DNA of 64,000 bases from Dactylorhiza incarnata (taxonomy: Eukaryota; Streptophyta; Magnoliopsida; Asparagales; Orchidaceae), in NCBI GenBank assembly GCA_033032865.1, contig JAWHQI010000005.1, positions 10,936,001 to 11,000,000 of the forward strand, in the 5' to 3' direction. Of this stretch, positions 54,480 to 64,000 are shown one piece after another. Under the pieces are notes generated by a model. That model searched no databases, was not told the origin of the DNA, and saw only the letters and a program-made list of their open reading frames with translations. The position numbers and the translations under genes were made by a program. Positions within the stretch are counted from its first letter, which is position 1. Every line of letters begins with the position of its first letter.

Positions 54480-56767
54480 CTATGCTTCAGGTTCCCTTAT
54501 GATTATCCCACTTCTTGCTTTTTTGGCAGCAACTTCTTTTTTCTTATGAGACTGTCTTGTGAAGTAGCCATAAGGCTTTGGATGATATCTCAATGGTTCT
54601 TCTGCATTTGTTGGAATATTTCCTGCCATCTTGTTTCTTTTGTGGATTCTTCTTATTTCTTCTTGATTTTCATACTTGGTGCACTCATGGGTGCTGTATA
54701 GTTTAGCCCTTTCAGTTATAATTGTTTTGATATGTTACCATGCACTTTAGATTATTTCCCATGATTTAGGGCTTCACTGCTTATAATCTTGTTTCTTTTC
54801 CATTTCCTCCTTGTATCTTTCCTTTCATAGCCTTATCTTATCTTCCTCAGCAACAATCCCATTCCTTGTTCAGCAACATCAACATATACATCTAATATGG
54901 CAGGGGAAGCAGTAGGTATAACATAATATATTTCAGCACACTTATTATAAAAGATAGGGGGATGGTTCATATCTTCCCTTACCGAATTAGAGGTCCAGAT
55001 GGCATGCTCACCACTGGCCTTTATCATGGATCTCTCCCCCTTTAAAAATTCTTCAGATAGGTCCTTCTCCAGATTGACTTGAAGTTTGAGAATCTTGTCC
55101 TTCAGCATATGGATTCCACTTTCAATATGATTCTTTGTCTCTAGAAGATGACTATCTAGCTCCTGGCTGTAGAGGTCCAATCTTTCATGGATGATCCTTA
55201 TGTGCTCAACCATTTCCCTTGCAATAGCTTTGAAAGCCTCATTTAGATTTTCAGATGTTGCACATTGATTTCCAATAATATCAGCTAGACCCTTGTGGGT
55301 GAGTTCTAGCTGTTTAATAGTATAATCTACTGCTGGAGCTGCTCTCATAAAGAAACTGATGGTGTTTTCTTTTAGAAACTTCATTTCTATTCTCAGGCCT
55401 ATAGTCTCGCTGGACAGATCTCTTCTTAAATTATTGACTGCATTGTCAACACAAGCTTTCAAGCTTAGATGTTTGCTCATCCAGGAGCATCTTTATCTGA
55501 TTCAGCATTGAGGAGTCTTCTAGAATTTGGCCTTTGGAGGAGCTTAGCTTTTCAGGCTCAGGCTCAGCATTCTTCTCCATTACCTCTTGGAGAAGATCTT
55601 CCATTCCTTCTGTTTCTGCATACACTGGAGAAGGAGATATTCTTATAGAAGATTGTCTCACTTCATCCCCAGGACTAATGGTGGCTTTGGCAATTATCAA
55701 CTCCCTGCATGAGTTCATAATAGACTCTTCTTGGTTTATCTTCGCATGAGCTTCAGATAGGTCCTCTTAGACTGCAAACCCAGTGTGGATAGCATCCTCA
55801 ACCTCAATGATCTTATTGACCACCTCTACTATTTGAGCAGGGAGCTCAGTTTCATGCTCCCCCTCACTTGCAACATCACCTTGAGCAACACCCACAGTAG
55901 CTCTTCACTTAGTGCTCTGTACTAAAATTTGGGCTGTAGAGTCCCTGTGCTCCACCTCCTCTTCAGAACTTGACAGATCGGGATTATGCACTGGCTCACT
56001 TTCTGTGGAGGAGCTTCCTTCTTCACTTTCTACTTCTTTCAAAACCTTATTCACCTTAGGAGACATTGTTAAAACCTTACCCATCTTTCTAGTACTTTAA
56101 TGTCCATTCTCCTCATGTGATGGATTTTGACTCCCAGTTTTTGTTGAAGTGATCATGATATGACCAGAGTAAGTAGAGGGGTAGTATTCTACCAAGGTTT
56201 GGTACTTAAAAGCTCTCTTGAATTTTCTGTAAGACAATCTGAGCTAAGTTTGTCTTCTTGATCAGAATTATCCTTGCCATCAGATCAAACATTTGCTTGG
56301 ATATTCTATCATGGGACCATACCTTACAGAGGAGGGCTTTCCCAACTATTTCAGCTAGCAGTATCCCTTGCTGATTGAAGTGCTTCCTTTCCAATGAACC
56401 ATAGGTCTTCATAGAGTGCCCACACCATTCTAGGTCATCATCTAGGTCCTGCTTGGTGACCTCTTCATCCTCTTCTCCATCAGCAAATGGGGGTAGTTTG
56501 AGAACCTTGGTCAGTCTCTTTGAGGTCTCCTTCACTTTCATCCCATTTATCTTACTCTTGACTGACTTCCCATGCGAGCCAAGTTTGGCATTAGAGTAGA
56601 ACTCAAAAACCTCCCTTCTCATAATCACAGTTGGTTCAGATACCATAAATTGCAAGTCGACGTAGTCGAGCAGTCTTATAACTGCTTGAATCTATTCTGG
56701 GGCATTCTGAAATCCATCTCTTACCACTTCACTACTTTCATATAGGCATCCTTCTCCCTTTGGAGCC
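54480..56767 (-). pseudogene. Sirevirus-type extra ORF of element F
   Basis: From ATG 56767 the frame reads MAPKGEGCLYESSEVV, a stop near 56694, then FMVSEPTVIMRREVFEFYSN, WCGHSMKTYGSLERKHF, a LLAEIVGKALLCKVWSHDRIS segment, an acidic linker with several shifts, and a long coiled coil (55480-54833: LTHKGLADIIGNQCATSENL and on). It ends RYHPKPYGYFTRQ and a Lys-rich tail to TAG at 54480-54482. J and G share the PxPKPxxYFxRQ end. Extra (env-like) ORFs next to the 3' LTR are known in Sireviruses; I see no clear signal peptide or membrane segment. Function unknown. Confidence 0.6.
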
Positions 56768-56889
56768 ATTTCTTAAACACTTGAAGGACAGCTGCACGTA
56801 TCAACTTGTCTACTTCCACAAGACGGAGAGCACACGATGGATTTTTAGGGAAAATGTAGCTTGTGCTTTAATTTCAAGACATTTGACAC

Positions 56890-56897
56890 TATTTATA
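56890..56897 (-). promoter_or_regulatory. TATA box upstream of the F extra ORF
   Basis: Minus strand TATAAATA lies 123 bases before the ATG at 56767. Upstream of it (57010-57090) are ATCACGACGAT words like those in the F LTR. It may be a truncated LTR of J or an internal promoter. Confidence 0.4.
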
Positions 56898-57476
56898 GTT
56901 TCTATTATGGAAAACAAAAAGACGCGTAATATGGATTTGATTAATTCAGATCCAATGGTTGAGATTGACTTATTTAGGATTTCTGAATTGATAGATAAGT
57001 AATAGAGTATCATTGTGTAATCACGACGAAACCATCTATCATCACGACGATACCATCTGTCATCACGACGATATCGTTTTTTGGACAAAATGATATAGTC
57101 TTTGATTGTTCTTATGCACAAATAGCATGAACACATCTTGTGTGTCAGCTGCAGCATTATACTTAGCAGTTTACATACTTTCATAAAGATGCATTGCCAA
57201 CTTATTAACACTAGACAATATATTGATGCTAGCAATTAATACTCTTATATAATATTAACTGCAATGTGTTGATTAACATTCACAGTGTTCAAGCACTATA
57301 GGTTAATTAGCAACATTTCAACACAGATAGAGCATATATGAGAGTGCAGAATAGAGAGACAAATAAATGAACAAGTATTTCATAACTTTCAGTAAGATAT
57401 TATTAGTAGATCAAATGTTTACAAACAGATTAACAACTACATTTGCTTTTAGCCAACACAGGTTCATGTACTGCAT

Positions 57477-59388
57477 TTAGTAACTCTTCTTCTTTCCTGT
57501 CTCCTTCTCCATGCTTTGTTTCTATTGCTATTGTCTTTCAAAATATGAGAAGGGCTTGGGAATGTATCTATCAGGGATGGGGGTGCATTCTTTGGCAGTG
57601 ACCTTTCCTGTTGATGCTCTTTGTAGAGCCTTCTCCCGGTTTCTGTTTTCTTATGCTTATCCCATTAATTTGAAGGTTAATGTTTGGATATGTCTTTCCC
57701 AATGTCCCCAAAGTCTCTCAATGTATTTAATATAATGTCTCCTGACTTTGGGCTATAGTTCTTAAAATTTGGATCATTGTCCCACTTATCTTCCCTTTTT
57801 CTTTTGAGAGACATATCTTCATCTAATAACTTGGGCTTCTTTCTCTGACTTGATTCAACAAAGTGTCTTAGAGAGTTTTCAGGGTCTGCTGGTTGTACAG
57901 GGTCATACACTATGGGAGGGAGTCCTAGGGAGTGATGAAGTTGATTGACTATCCAGACAGCTTGATTACTTCTAGTCTGCTCTCCCCATCTGAATTCCCC
58001 AATAATGTTTTGTAGAATATCTTGAGTACTTTACTCCAATTTGGTATTGAGAGTTTCATGGGCTAATTCATTGGAATTAATACACCTTATTATGATCTTC
58101 TTCTGACTCTCAGTTATTTTTGCAGTGAGCCATCTAGTTGCACTTTCCTAATCCTCTTTTGCTTGTTGATTTGGTTGCAGAGAGGAGTCCACTCTTTCAC
58201 CCAGAGATTGGAGAGCATTCATATTACTGTCTATAATTGTTTTTGCCCTGGTGAACCAACTGGTGATCTGAGCATTGATGTGATCAATGTCTATCTTTAT
58301 CTCATACATCTGGGCAGACATATCATCTCTGATTTACTCAACAGCATTGTCCACAAATGTTTGATAGTGTTGTTTTTGCTCAGTGAGCAGGAACTTTATT
58401 TGATCAACTATAGAGCTTGGAGATAGCTCATGAGATGGTTGTGCAGATGATCCTGGAAGATATTGTTCTCTCTCATTCACCTTTGATTGTAGATCTTTAT
58501 TCATACTAACCATATCCTCATCATCAAGGAGATCATCAGGGAAATATTGTCCTTGACGAGTATTTTCAGGTTTCTTGGCAGCTTCTCTGTCTGGGATTAG
58601 AATGAATTCTCTGCACAGATTTCCTTCCTAAGTAATGCCCTTCTCAAAGACAGTCTCATCAACATCCATTCTAGAACTTCTTAGGTTTTCTTGGATAGCA
58701 AACTCAGTATAAATTGCTTCCTCAACCCTTAGAGCTAGGATCTCAACATGATTCTCCCCCTCAACTACAACCATACTTTCTATAGATTGCACAGTCTTTT
58801 GGGCTGAGAGCTCAGCATGAGTCTCCCCCACAACTAGAGCACTTCTATGCTTGGTAGCACAGTCTCCAGGCACAGACAAATCAACAACCAAAGTCTCTTC
58901 CTATGGATCTGAATTTGGTTCATATTCTTGGAAGTCCCCCCTCAGTGTTTGCCGGGTTTGGATTTGGTGTGCTTTCATTACTTGCAGATGGGCTATCCTG
59001 ACTGCTACTAACTTTCTTCCCTTTCTTGGAAGCTTTAAGGATAACCTTCTCCCATCTCCCCATAATTTTAATGTCTATTCTTTTCATATGATGAATGGGT
59101 GAGCCCCTCTTTTCACTCAATTGAAGACTGTTAAGAAGGTACATGGATAGTATCCTTCCAAAATTTGGTGTTTGGAGACTTCCCTGAATCTTGTTGAACA
59201 ATAACTAAGCCCAGTCAGTTTTCTTGCACCGTATTACTCTAGCCATGATCTCAAAATATTCTAAGATATCCTGTCGTGAGATCCAGGTTTGCACAAAGGT
59301 GCTTTCCCTATTATGTCAGCAAGAAGTTTCCCTTTCACAATGAATTTAGCCTTCTTCAAATTACCATTGGTGTTTACCCAAAAATCTT
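57477..59388 (-). pseudogene. Extra-ORF fragment J (Sirevirus type)
   Basis: The minus strand carries a second, diverged copy of the F extra ORF. Readable parts are KAPLCKPGSHDRIS (compare ALLCKVWSHDRIS in F), LFNKIQGSLQTPNFGRIL, a basic VILKASKKGKK, a coiled-coil middle with stops near 58340 and 58040, KRKREDKWDNDPNFKNYSPK and the end IPKPFSYFERQ to TAA at 57477-57479. The N-terminal part is cut at about 59388 where the gypsy LTR K begins. No LTR with clean borders was found for it; 56770-57240 may be its truncated LTR. Confidence 0.55.
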
Positions 59389-60457
59389 TGATCCACCCCG
59401 AGCTGACTATTGTAGGCGATCAGTGATCTCAGCCTATCCCAGGTGGTCTTATCCTATCCCAAGTGATCTCAGCTTGCCCTGGGCATCATCATGTCCAGGG
59501 AAGGTCCAGCTGGCCCCAGTTGATCTCAATATGCCTGGAAGTCTCAGTATACCTTGTTGTCTCAACATGCCTGGTGGCCTCGGCATGTCTTACAGTCTCA
59601 GCTGGCCCTGACGATCTCAGCATCCCAGGCGGTCTCAACTTGCCCAACGGTCTCAGCCTGCCTAGCGGCCTCGGCCTACCCGACGATCTCAGCTTGCACG
59701 GTGGTCTCAGTCTATCTAGCGATCTCAGCCTGCCTGATGGTCTCAGCCTGCCTGACGGTCTCAGCCTGCCTGATGGTCTCAGCTTGCCCGGCGGTCTCAG
59801 CCTGCCCAATGGTCTCAGCCTGCCCGACGGTCTCAGCCTGCCCGGCGGTCTTAACCAACCTGGCAGTCTCAGCTTGCCTGGTGGTCTCAGCCTGCCTGGT
59901 GGTCTCAGCCTGCCCGGCGGTCCCATCGGTCTCAGAGATCTTAATAGGCAATCTCAGCAAATTTGGGCAACCCGTTATTCTTAAACCTGCCCATTTGGGC
60001 AAGCCCTCACATCTATAATTAGAGGGGAGGGGTACTCAGAAATGAACTTCGGGGAGTTTCCAGCCCCCGGCTTGTGACTTGAGCGGTCTCAAGTTTTCAT
60101 ACCGCGGCGACCAGGTGGTCTCGCCTCTGCCAGGCGGTCTCATCCCTGCCAGGTAGTCTCCTTCATCTCCTGTCGATCCCAACGACCTCCTTCTTGATCA
60201 CCAACTCTTTTCTTCAGGCCTTGTACTATTTTTCTTTGCATCTTAATGTAATTTTAGTTGTAATACATACTTTATATCAATAGCACTGCCCGCCGCAAGA
60301 AAGGCATTCGCCGCAGTGGGTAGATCTGGTTTTGTCACTTGCTCACGACCATCTCTTTTCTCCTTATCTCACTCCTTCACTCGTGGCTCAAAGTAATCGA
60401 CTGCTCAACAATCATCACCCCTCATCCTTCAGCTTGAGCAAGTGTGGACTTGGTACA
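59389..60457 (+). repeat. Gypsy LTR K with 18-bp repeats, 3' end at 60457
   Basis: The right border is supported by GGTACA followed by the primer-site-like TTTTTGGTGCCAACAATGG (60458-60476). The left border near TGATCCACCCCG (59389) is a guess. 59470-59940 consists of tandem 18-base units of GGTCTCAGCCTGCCCGAC type; TATAATTAG at 60014-60022 follows. No internal domain follows, so it is a truncated element or near-solo LTR. Confidence 0.6.
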
Positions 60458-60539
60458 TTTTTGGTGCCAACAATGGGATTGTTCACTGTCACTGCACGAC
60501 TTCTTATCTTTTGAGAGGTCTTCTTCTAAGATTTCATCA

Positions 60540-60766
60540 TCTACCTCTTGTAATGCCCAGGTACGGCTTACCCTGGTTCAACCAGAGGAAATCCCGAACC
60601 GACATGTTATCGGGCTGCAGCCTAAGCACTCCAAGCACCACAAAGCCTCCCCATGCCTGTTACTTGGTCGCGATGGATTGTTGAGGTTGGGTCTCGAACC
60701 CACAACCCCCTTGATAAGGAGCCTTCAAACCACTCCTCATTACCAATTGAGCTGCAACTCAGTTGG
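60540..60766 (-). mobile_element. tRNA-derived SINE, minus strand
   Basis: The minus strand shows an A-box-like TGCAGCTCAATTGGTAA (60741-60757) and a B-box GGTTCGAGACC (60690-60700) at tRNA-like spacing. A tRNA-unrelated body with CCCGATAACATGTCGGTTCGG follows. These are the internal RNA polymerase III promoter parts of a SINE. The 3' end near 60540 is uncertain. Confidence 0.65.
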
Positions 60767-60792
60767 TGATGAGGAGTGGTTTGAAAACTCCT
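60754..60792 (+). mobile_element. Second SINE head, plus strand, truncated by element G
   Basis: GCAACTCAGTTGGTGATGAGG and GAGTGGTTTGAAAACTCC repeat the SINE head in the opposite direction. It stops where the G LTR begins. With the minus copy it forms a 78-bp near-perfect foldback (60716-60794). Confidence 0.6.
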
Positions 60793-62204
60793 TGATAGTT
60801 TAACTACTAGTACTCTAATTCACCTAGAGAGTGGGGGGGGGGGGGGTGAATAGGTTTCATTGAATTTACTTTTTTACAACTAGTTGTTGTTAGAGATTAT
60901 ATAAAGTAAATGCACAATACAAAAACACACATCTATTTATAGTGGTTCCCCAAGATAGTGTGTCTATGGGTAGTCCACTTTCCCTCTAAACGTTTCTAAT
61001 AGTGTGTTAGACGTGGCAAACTCTTCCAAAAACTCAGCTCCAAGAGCTTACAACTCAGATCCCTCAGGATAACTTAGGTTTGCTCCAAACCCTACCTTAG
61101 GCTCAATAGCCATACCTCAGGCTCAACGACCATACCTTAGGCTCAACAACCCTATCACTCAGAGTGTTCTAACTCCTACAACTCAGAAATCCTCCTGATT
61201 TCCTACCTCATGCCTATCATGAAGCCCTACCTTAGATCACCTCAGAAATCCTACAACTCAAGCTGGGAGTACATCTGTACAAGCTCAGGCTCAGCAACCC
61301 TACAAACTCAGGCACATAACCCTACAAACGTAGGCACTAATCCTTACACACTCAGAACAATAATGTTCTTACAGATTGATATAGTTTGTGTTTACAATAG
61401 AGGGCTGTAAAGATATAACCTTCAGCTTTGGTCTTCTGTTGTTGATGTACAACAGATGCTAACTTGGAACAGGGCTGAATGGGAGCAGCTTCAAGACTTG
61501 TTCCTTTCTGATCTTCTTCTTCAGTAGATGAAGAAGGATCCACTTGTTCTTCTGGATTGAATCAACATGAATAATCTTATCTTAGTTGTCTGCTTGTAGC
61601 TTTAGGAAGCAGGCTGAGATATCTGTGGAACCCATCAATAGCACAATAACTCTTTTTCAAATTATTTCCACCCCTTCTATAATGACCTAACATCTTCTTT
61701 TATACTCCCTCCAATCTGCAATGGCTCTGAAGAGTGCCTTGTCACAGCATGGACAAAAATAGAAAATGTTATCTTTGCTTTCTAGCCATTTGCACAAAAA
61801 GTAGATCCCGCCAGACCTTTATTCAAATATGAATCAGTCTCAATGGCTGGGATGAGATTGGCTTCAGTCTCATCGGCTAAGCTCCAGTCTCAGCGGCAGA
61901 ATCTGTCTATGTCTCAGCGGATCCGCTGAGATAGTTAGTCTTCTCGGTGGTTTTTGTCTAAATGCAGCTCAGCTGAGAAAGACTCTATCTCAGCTGCTCT
62001 AGTTGCATCTCAACGGTTCAGCTAAGACCATGTTGTCGTCTTAGCAGTTTTGATAGTAAAACCATAGAACTACTCCAATGATTGGAATAACCTAACCCTG
62101 CATAGACATGATGCAAAAGAGGGTTTATTAAATACAATATGTACTTAGCATTGAGTGTGATGCCTCTTCAAATCAAGGGAACATTGAGGGAAATATTCCC
62201 AACA
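60793..62204 (-). repeat. 3' LTR of element G
   Basis: It is 1412 bp, TGATAGTTTAAC to TTCCCAACA. It has 14 G at 60833-60846 then TGAATAGG, a minus-strand TATAAAAG at 61697-61704, and CTCAGCGG words at 61840-62035 with the perfect 20-bp palindrome TCTCAGCGGATCCGCTGAGA at 61912-61931. Confidence 0.85.
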
Positions 62205-62221
62205 ATCTCCCGTATTTGAAG
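62205..62221 (-). promoter_or_regulatory. Polypurine tract of element G
   Basis: Minus strand AAATACGGGAGAT precedes the LTR start TGTTGGGAAT. Confidence 0.75.
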
Positions 62222-62635
62222 AAGGTAGAACATACACCAATGCTAAGACACATAACCACAAATAACCATATTATGACAAATTATGAATAACAGTCATGAC
62301 AACATAACAATAACATTGTTAACTAAATATATGCATCATAGAAGATATTGTGACAAGTTATGGATAACATTCATGAAAACATAGCAATAACATTATTAAC
62401 TAAATATAGGTACCGCAGTATATATTAAGCATTAATATAGAACAATATTATGCTTGACTAATATTGGCCTATTACACAAGGTATCATTTCAATCATAAGA
62501 ATCAATTTCATTAGTGATAAAATGCCATTACAATTTTCAGATCACATTTGATTCAAATGAAATTCTAAATTCATTAGTTCATGATTTTCTTTACTTTGCT
62601 GCACTTGAGCATTCTGCACCTCCATCATCAGTCTC

Positions 62636-64000
62636 CTATTTTGGAGCAAAAACTTTCATCTCAACTATCTTCCTCTTGTTCTCTTGCCTTTTGAAATAAA
62701 GATATGGCTTGGGAATATATCTTGAAGGCATTCTCTTTGGGTGGCTCTTCCTTACAAGATTCTCATTGAAGACCCTTTACCTCTGGGAATTCCTCTCAAG
62801 GTGCTTGATCCATTCCTCTGCAGGATATATTCTGTCAATATCTTTATAGATCTGGCCATGGTTCAACCAAGCATTCAGTTTTATACTTGTGGAGTCATCA
62901 CTCCAATGCTCATAGTCAGGGTCCTTGACCTGCTCTTTTCTATTCTTTGCCATGAATTCTTCAGCTAGCATGACACCTTCTCTTTTCCTTCTTGCTGTAA
63001 GTTGAGCATCTTGAGCTATCTTAGCTTGAGCCTCAAAGTCAAAATCGTCCTTTCTCAGATTATCCAGCAGAGGAAGGTTCAGTGCAATCCTAGTTCCTTG
63101 CAGCACCTTGAGGCCCAGCTCAGAGTTTGTCTCAGCATTGGTCTCCTCCCCCTTTCTGGCTTCTTCAATTACTTTTTGTTCAATGCTTTGGGAAGCAACA
63201 ACTACAAACCCTGATAGGGTTTGGAAGGCATTTTCTAAGTCTGATTTCAGTTCATCCTTCCTCTTTTCAACCTCTCCAATCATTGTAGTTGTTGTAGACC
63301 ATACATATTCTTTAATATGGTTTGAGGCCTTCTCTATTACCTCATTAGTCTTGCTCACATAGTTCTTGACATAGCTCATGTCTTGCTCTGAGAGTTGCAG
63401 ACTCTTGTCCATTGATCTTAGTATTGTATTCTGAGCAACCACCGATTTCTCTACAAGATCAAACCATTTTTCCATTTGTCTATTAAGGTAGGATGCTTCT
63501 TCCTTTATGACTTGAATTTTAGACATCACTTCACTCTTTACTGAAGAAATATATTTGTCAATATATTTCTTTATTGATGTCATATGACCATCAATAAGTG
63601 TACTTATAGAACTTAGGATAAGTTCATTTGAGACTATAGAGGTGGATGGTTGTACTTCAAAAAAGAGGGATTGTTGTTGTTCAACTGTAACTTGAGTTAC
63701 ATTTGGCTCTTGAATGGCTTGATTATCACACTCATTTAGAGTGGATGGCTCCTTTGCATGCTCTTCATGCTCCTCCTCAGCCAGAGCAGGGATATGCTCC
63801 CCCTCAGCCTGATCCTTTTTATTAGCAGGCTTTGCTGATTGATCTGTGTGATTAGCAACAATTTCATCATCATCAATCTCCACATCATTGTCAAAGTTGA
63901 CATCTTCATCACCTGATAAGTTCTCTTGCTTTACACCATCAGATAGGGCATCCATCCTTTCTGGATCAGTTCAATCCAAGAAATCTGGGGAGTTATCAGG
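62636..64000 (-). pseudogene. Sirevirus-type extra ORF of element G, N terminus beyond window
   Basis: The open stretch 63955-62777 (392 codons) has an acidic start, then about 200 residues of coiled coil (IDKYISSVKSEVMSKIQVIK, LDNLRKDDFDFEAQAKIAQ), a basic TARRKREG, and DPDYEHWSDDSTSIKLNAWL. A TAA at 62777-62779 ends it, but the same frame continues through RYIPKPYLYFKRQENK to TAG at 62636-62638, matching the end of F and J. The TAA is therefore a nonsense mutation. Upstream of codon 1 an in-frame TGA occurs near 63970. The PEEWIKHLER region before the stop has no match I can name. Function unknown. Confidence 0.62.

Larger units (their letters stand above)
47208..56767 (-). mobile_element. 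Element F: partial Sirevirus-like Ty1/copia element (3' LTR and extra ORF), hosting I
   Basis: The plus strand shows a copia LTR start (TGTGATATAATCACCAAG, then 21 G and TGAATAGG) at 47208 and an LTR end GTTCCCAACA at 54270, with I inserted inside the LTR. The minus-strand polypurine tract AATAAGGGGAGAT (54271-54285) abuts it. The extra ORF follows (54480-56767). No gag, pol or second LTR is visible, so the 5' part is lost. The G-run LTR start and extra ORF next to the 3' LTR fit a Sirevirus. Confidence 0.75.
60793..64000 (-). mobile_element. Element G: Sirevirus-like Ty1/copia element, 3' part
   Basis: The 3' LTR (60793-62204), polypurine tract and extra ORF on the minus strand are visible; gag, pol and the 5' LTR lie beyond the window or are lost. 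The LTR is related to, but clearly diverged from, the F LTR. Confidence 0.8.

Noticed and set aside
56770..57476. Complete LTR of J
   Set aside because: TATA box and words are present, but no polypurine tract next to a TGTTGGGAA-type start and no matching second copy. Kept only as a possible truncated LTR.
59463..60018. Long frames on both strands with hexapeptide repeats (GLSLPD type)
   Set aside because: They result from 18-base direct repeats in an LTR. Frames are open in several phases, with no start context or domain.
60690..60766. Possible functional tRNA gene, minus strand
   Set aside because: A and B boxes are present, but no cloverleaf with paired acceptor ends can be drawn and a SINE body follows.

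Overview
The window is nuclear DNA from a land plant, most likely an angiosperm. It is made almost entirely of nested LTR retrotransposons. The evidence is plant-type pol and gag domains, tRNA-Asp and initiator tRNA-Met primer sites, spliceosomal introns, plant TATA boxes and a tRNA-derived SINE. I see no cellular gene. The species cannot be named from the sequence. Elements are lettered A to K here.

Layout. A (1-14894, +) is a decayed Ty3/gypsy element of the Tat lineage with two RNase H domains. It is split in gag by D (567-6112, -; TSD GAGGA). A sequence of unknown origin (14895-15714) and the start of a 185-196 bp tandem array follow. That array is cut by B (15830-43315, -; TSD CCTTG), a better preserved Tat element related to A. 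B carries E (17393-24622, -; TSD CTACT), a Sirevirus-like Ty1/copia element, and C (29008-36697, -; TSD CCCGG/CCTGG), an Athila-like element without pol. The array resumes at 43321-44190. A degenerate chromovirus-like pol H (45187-47207, +) follows. It is cut by F, a Sirevirus-like element whose LTR contains I (47811-53276, +; TSD GAGAG/GAAAG). Next come F's extra ORF, a second extra-ORF fragment J, a gypsy LTR K with 18-bp repeats, a head-to-head SINE pair, and the 3' end of another Sirevirus-like element G that runs out of the window.

How the parts work. Tat B encodes gag, protease, reverse transcriptase, gypsy RNase H, archaeal-type RNase H and integrase on the minus strand. On the opposite strand, between pol and the 3' LTR, lies an antisense transcription unit. 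It has its own TATA box, spliced exons, a region like PF04195 (putative gypsy type transposon domain), coiled coils and a poly(A) signal. Element A keeps a remnant of this unit with its TATA box at the same distance from the polypurine tract. D, C and I share tRNA-Asp primer sites, 1.3-1.46 kb LTRs and only a zinc-knuckle ORF (C also has an Athila ORF1-like ORF), so they probably depend on proteins supplied in trans. E, F, J and G carry related coiled-coil extra ORFs.

Most unusual pattern. Nearly every LTR family here, copia and gypsy alike, has a cluster of short palindromic words just upstream of its TATA box. The word differs in each family. Palindromic LTR motifs are reported for Sireviruses; the same layout in Tat, Athila-like and other gypsy LTRs is the observation I consider most worth following.
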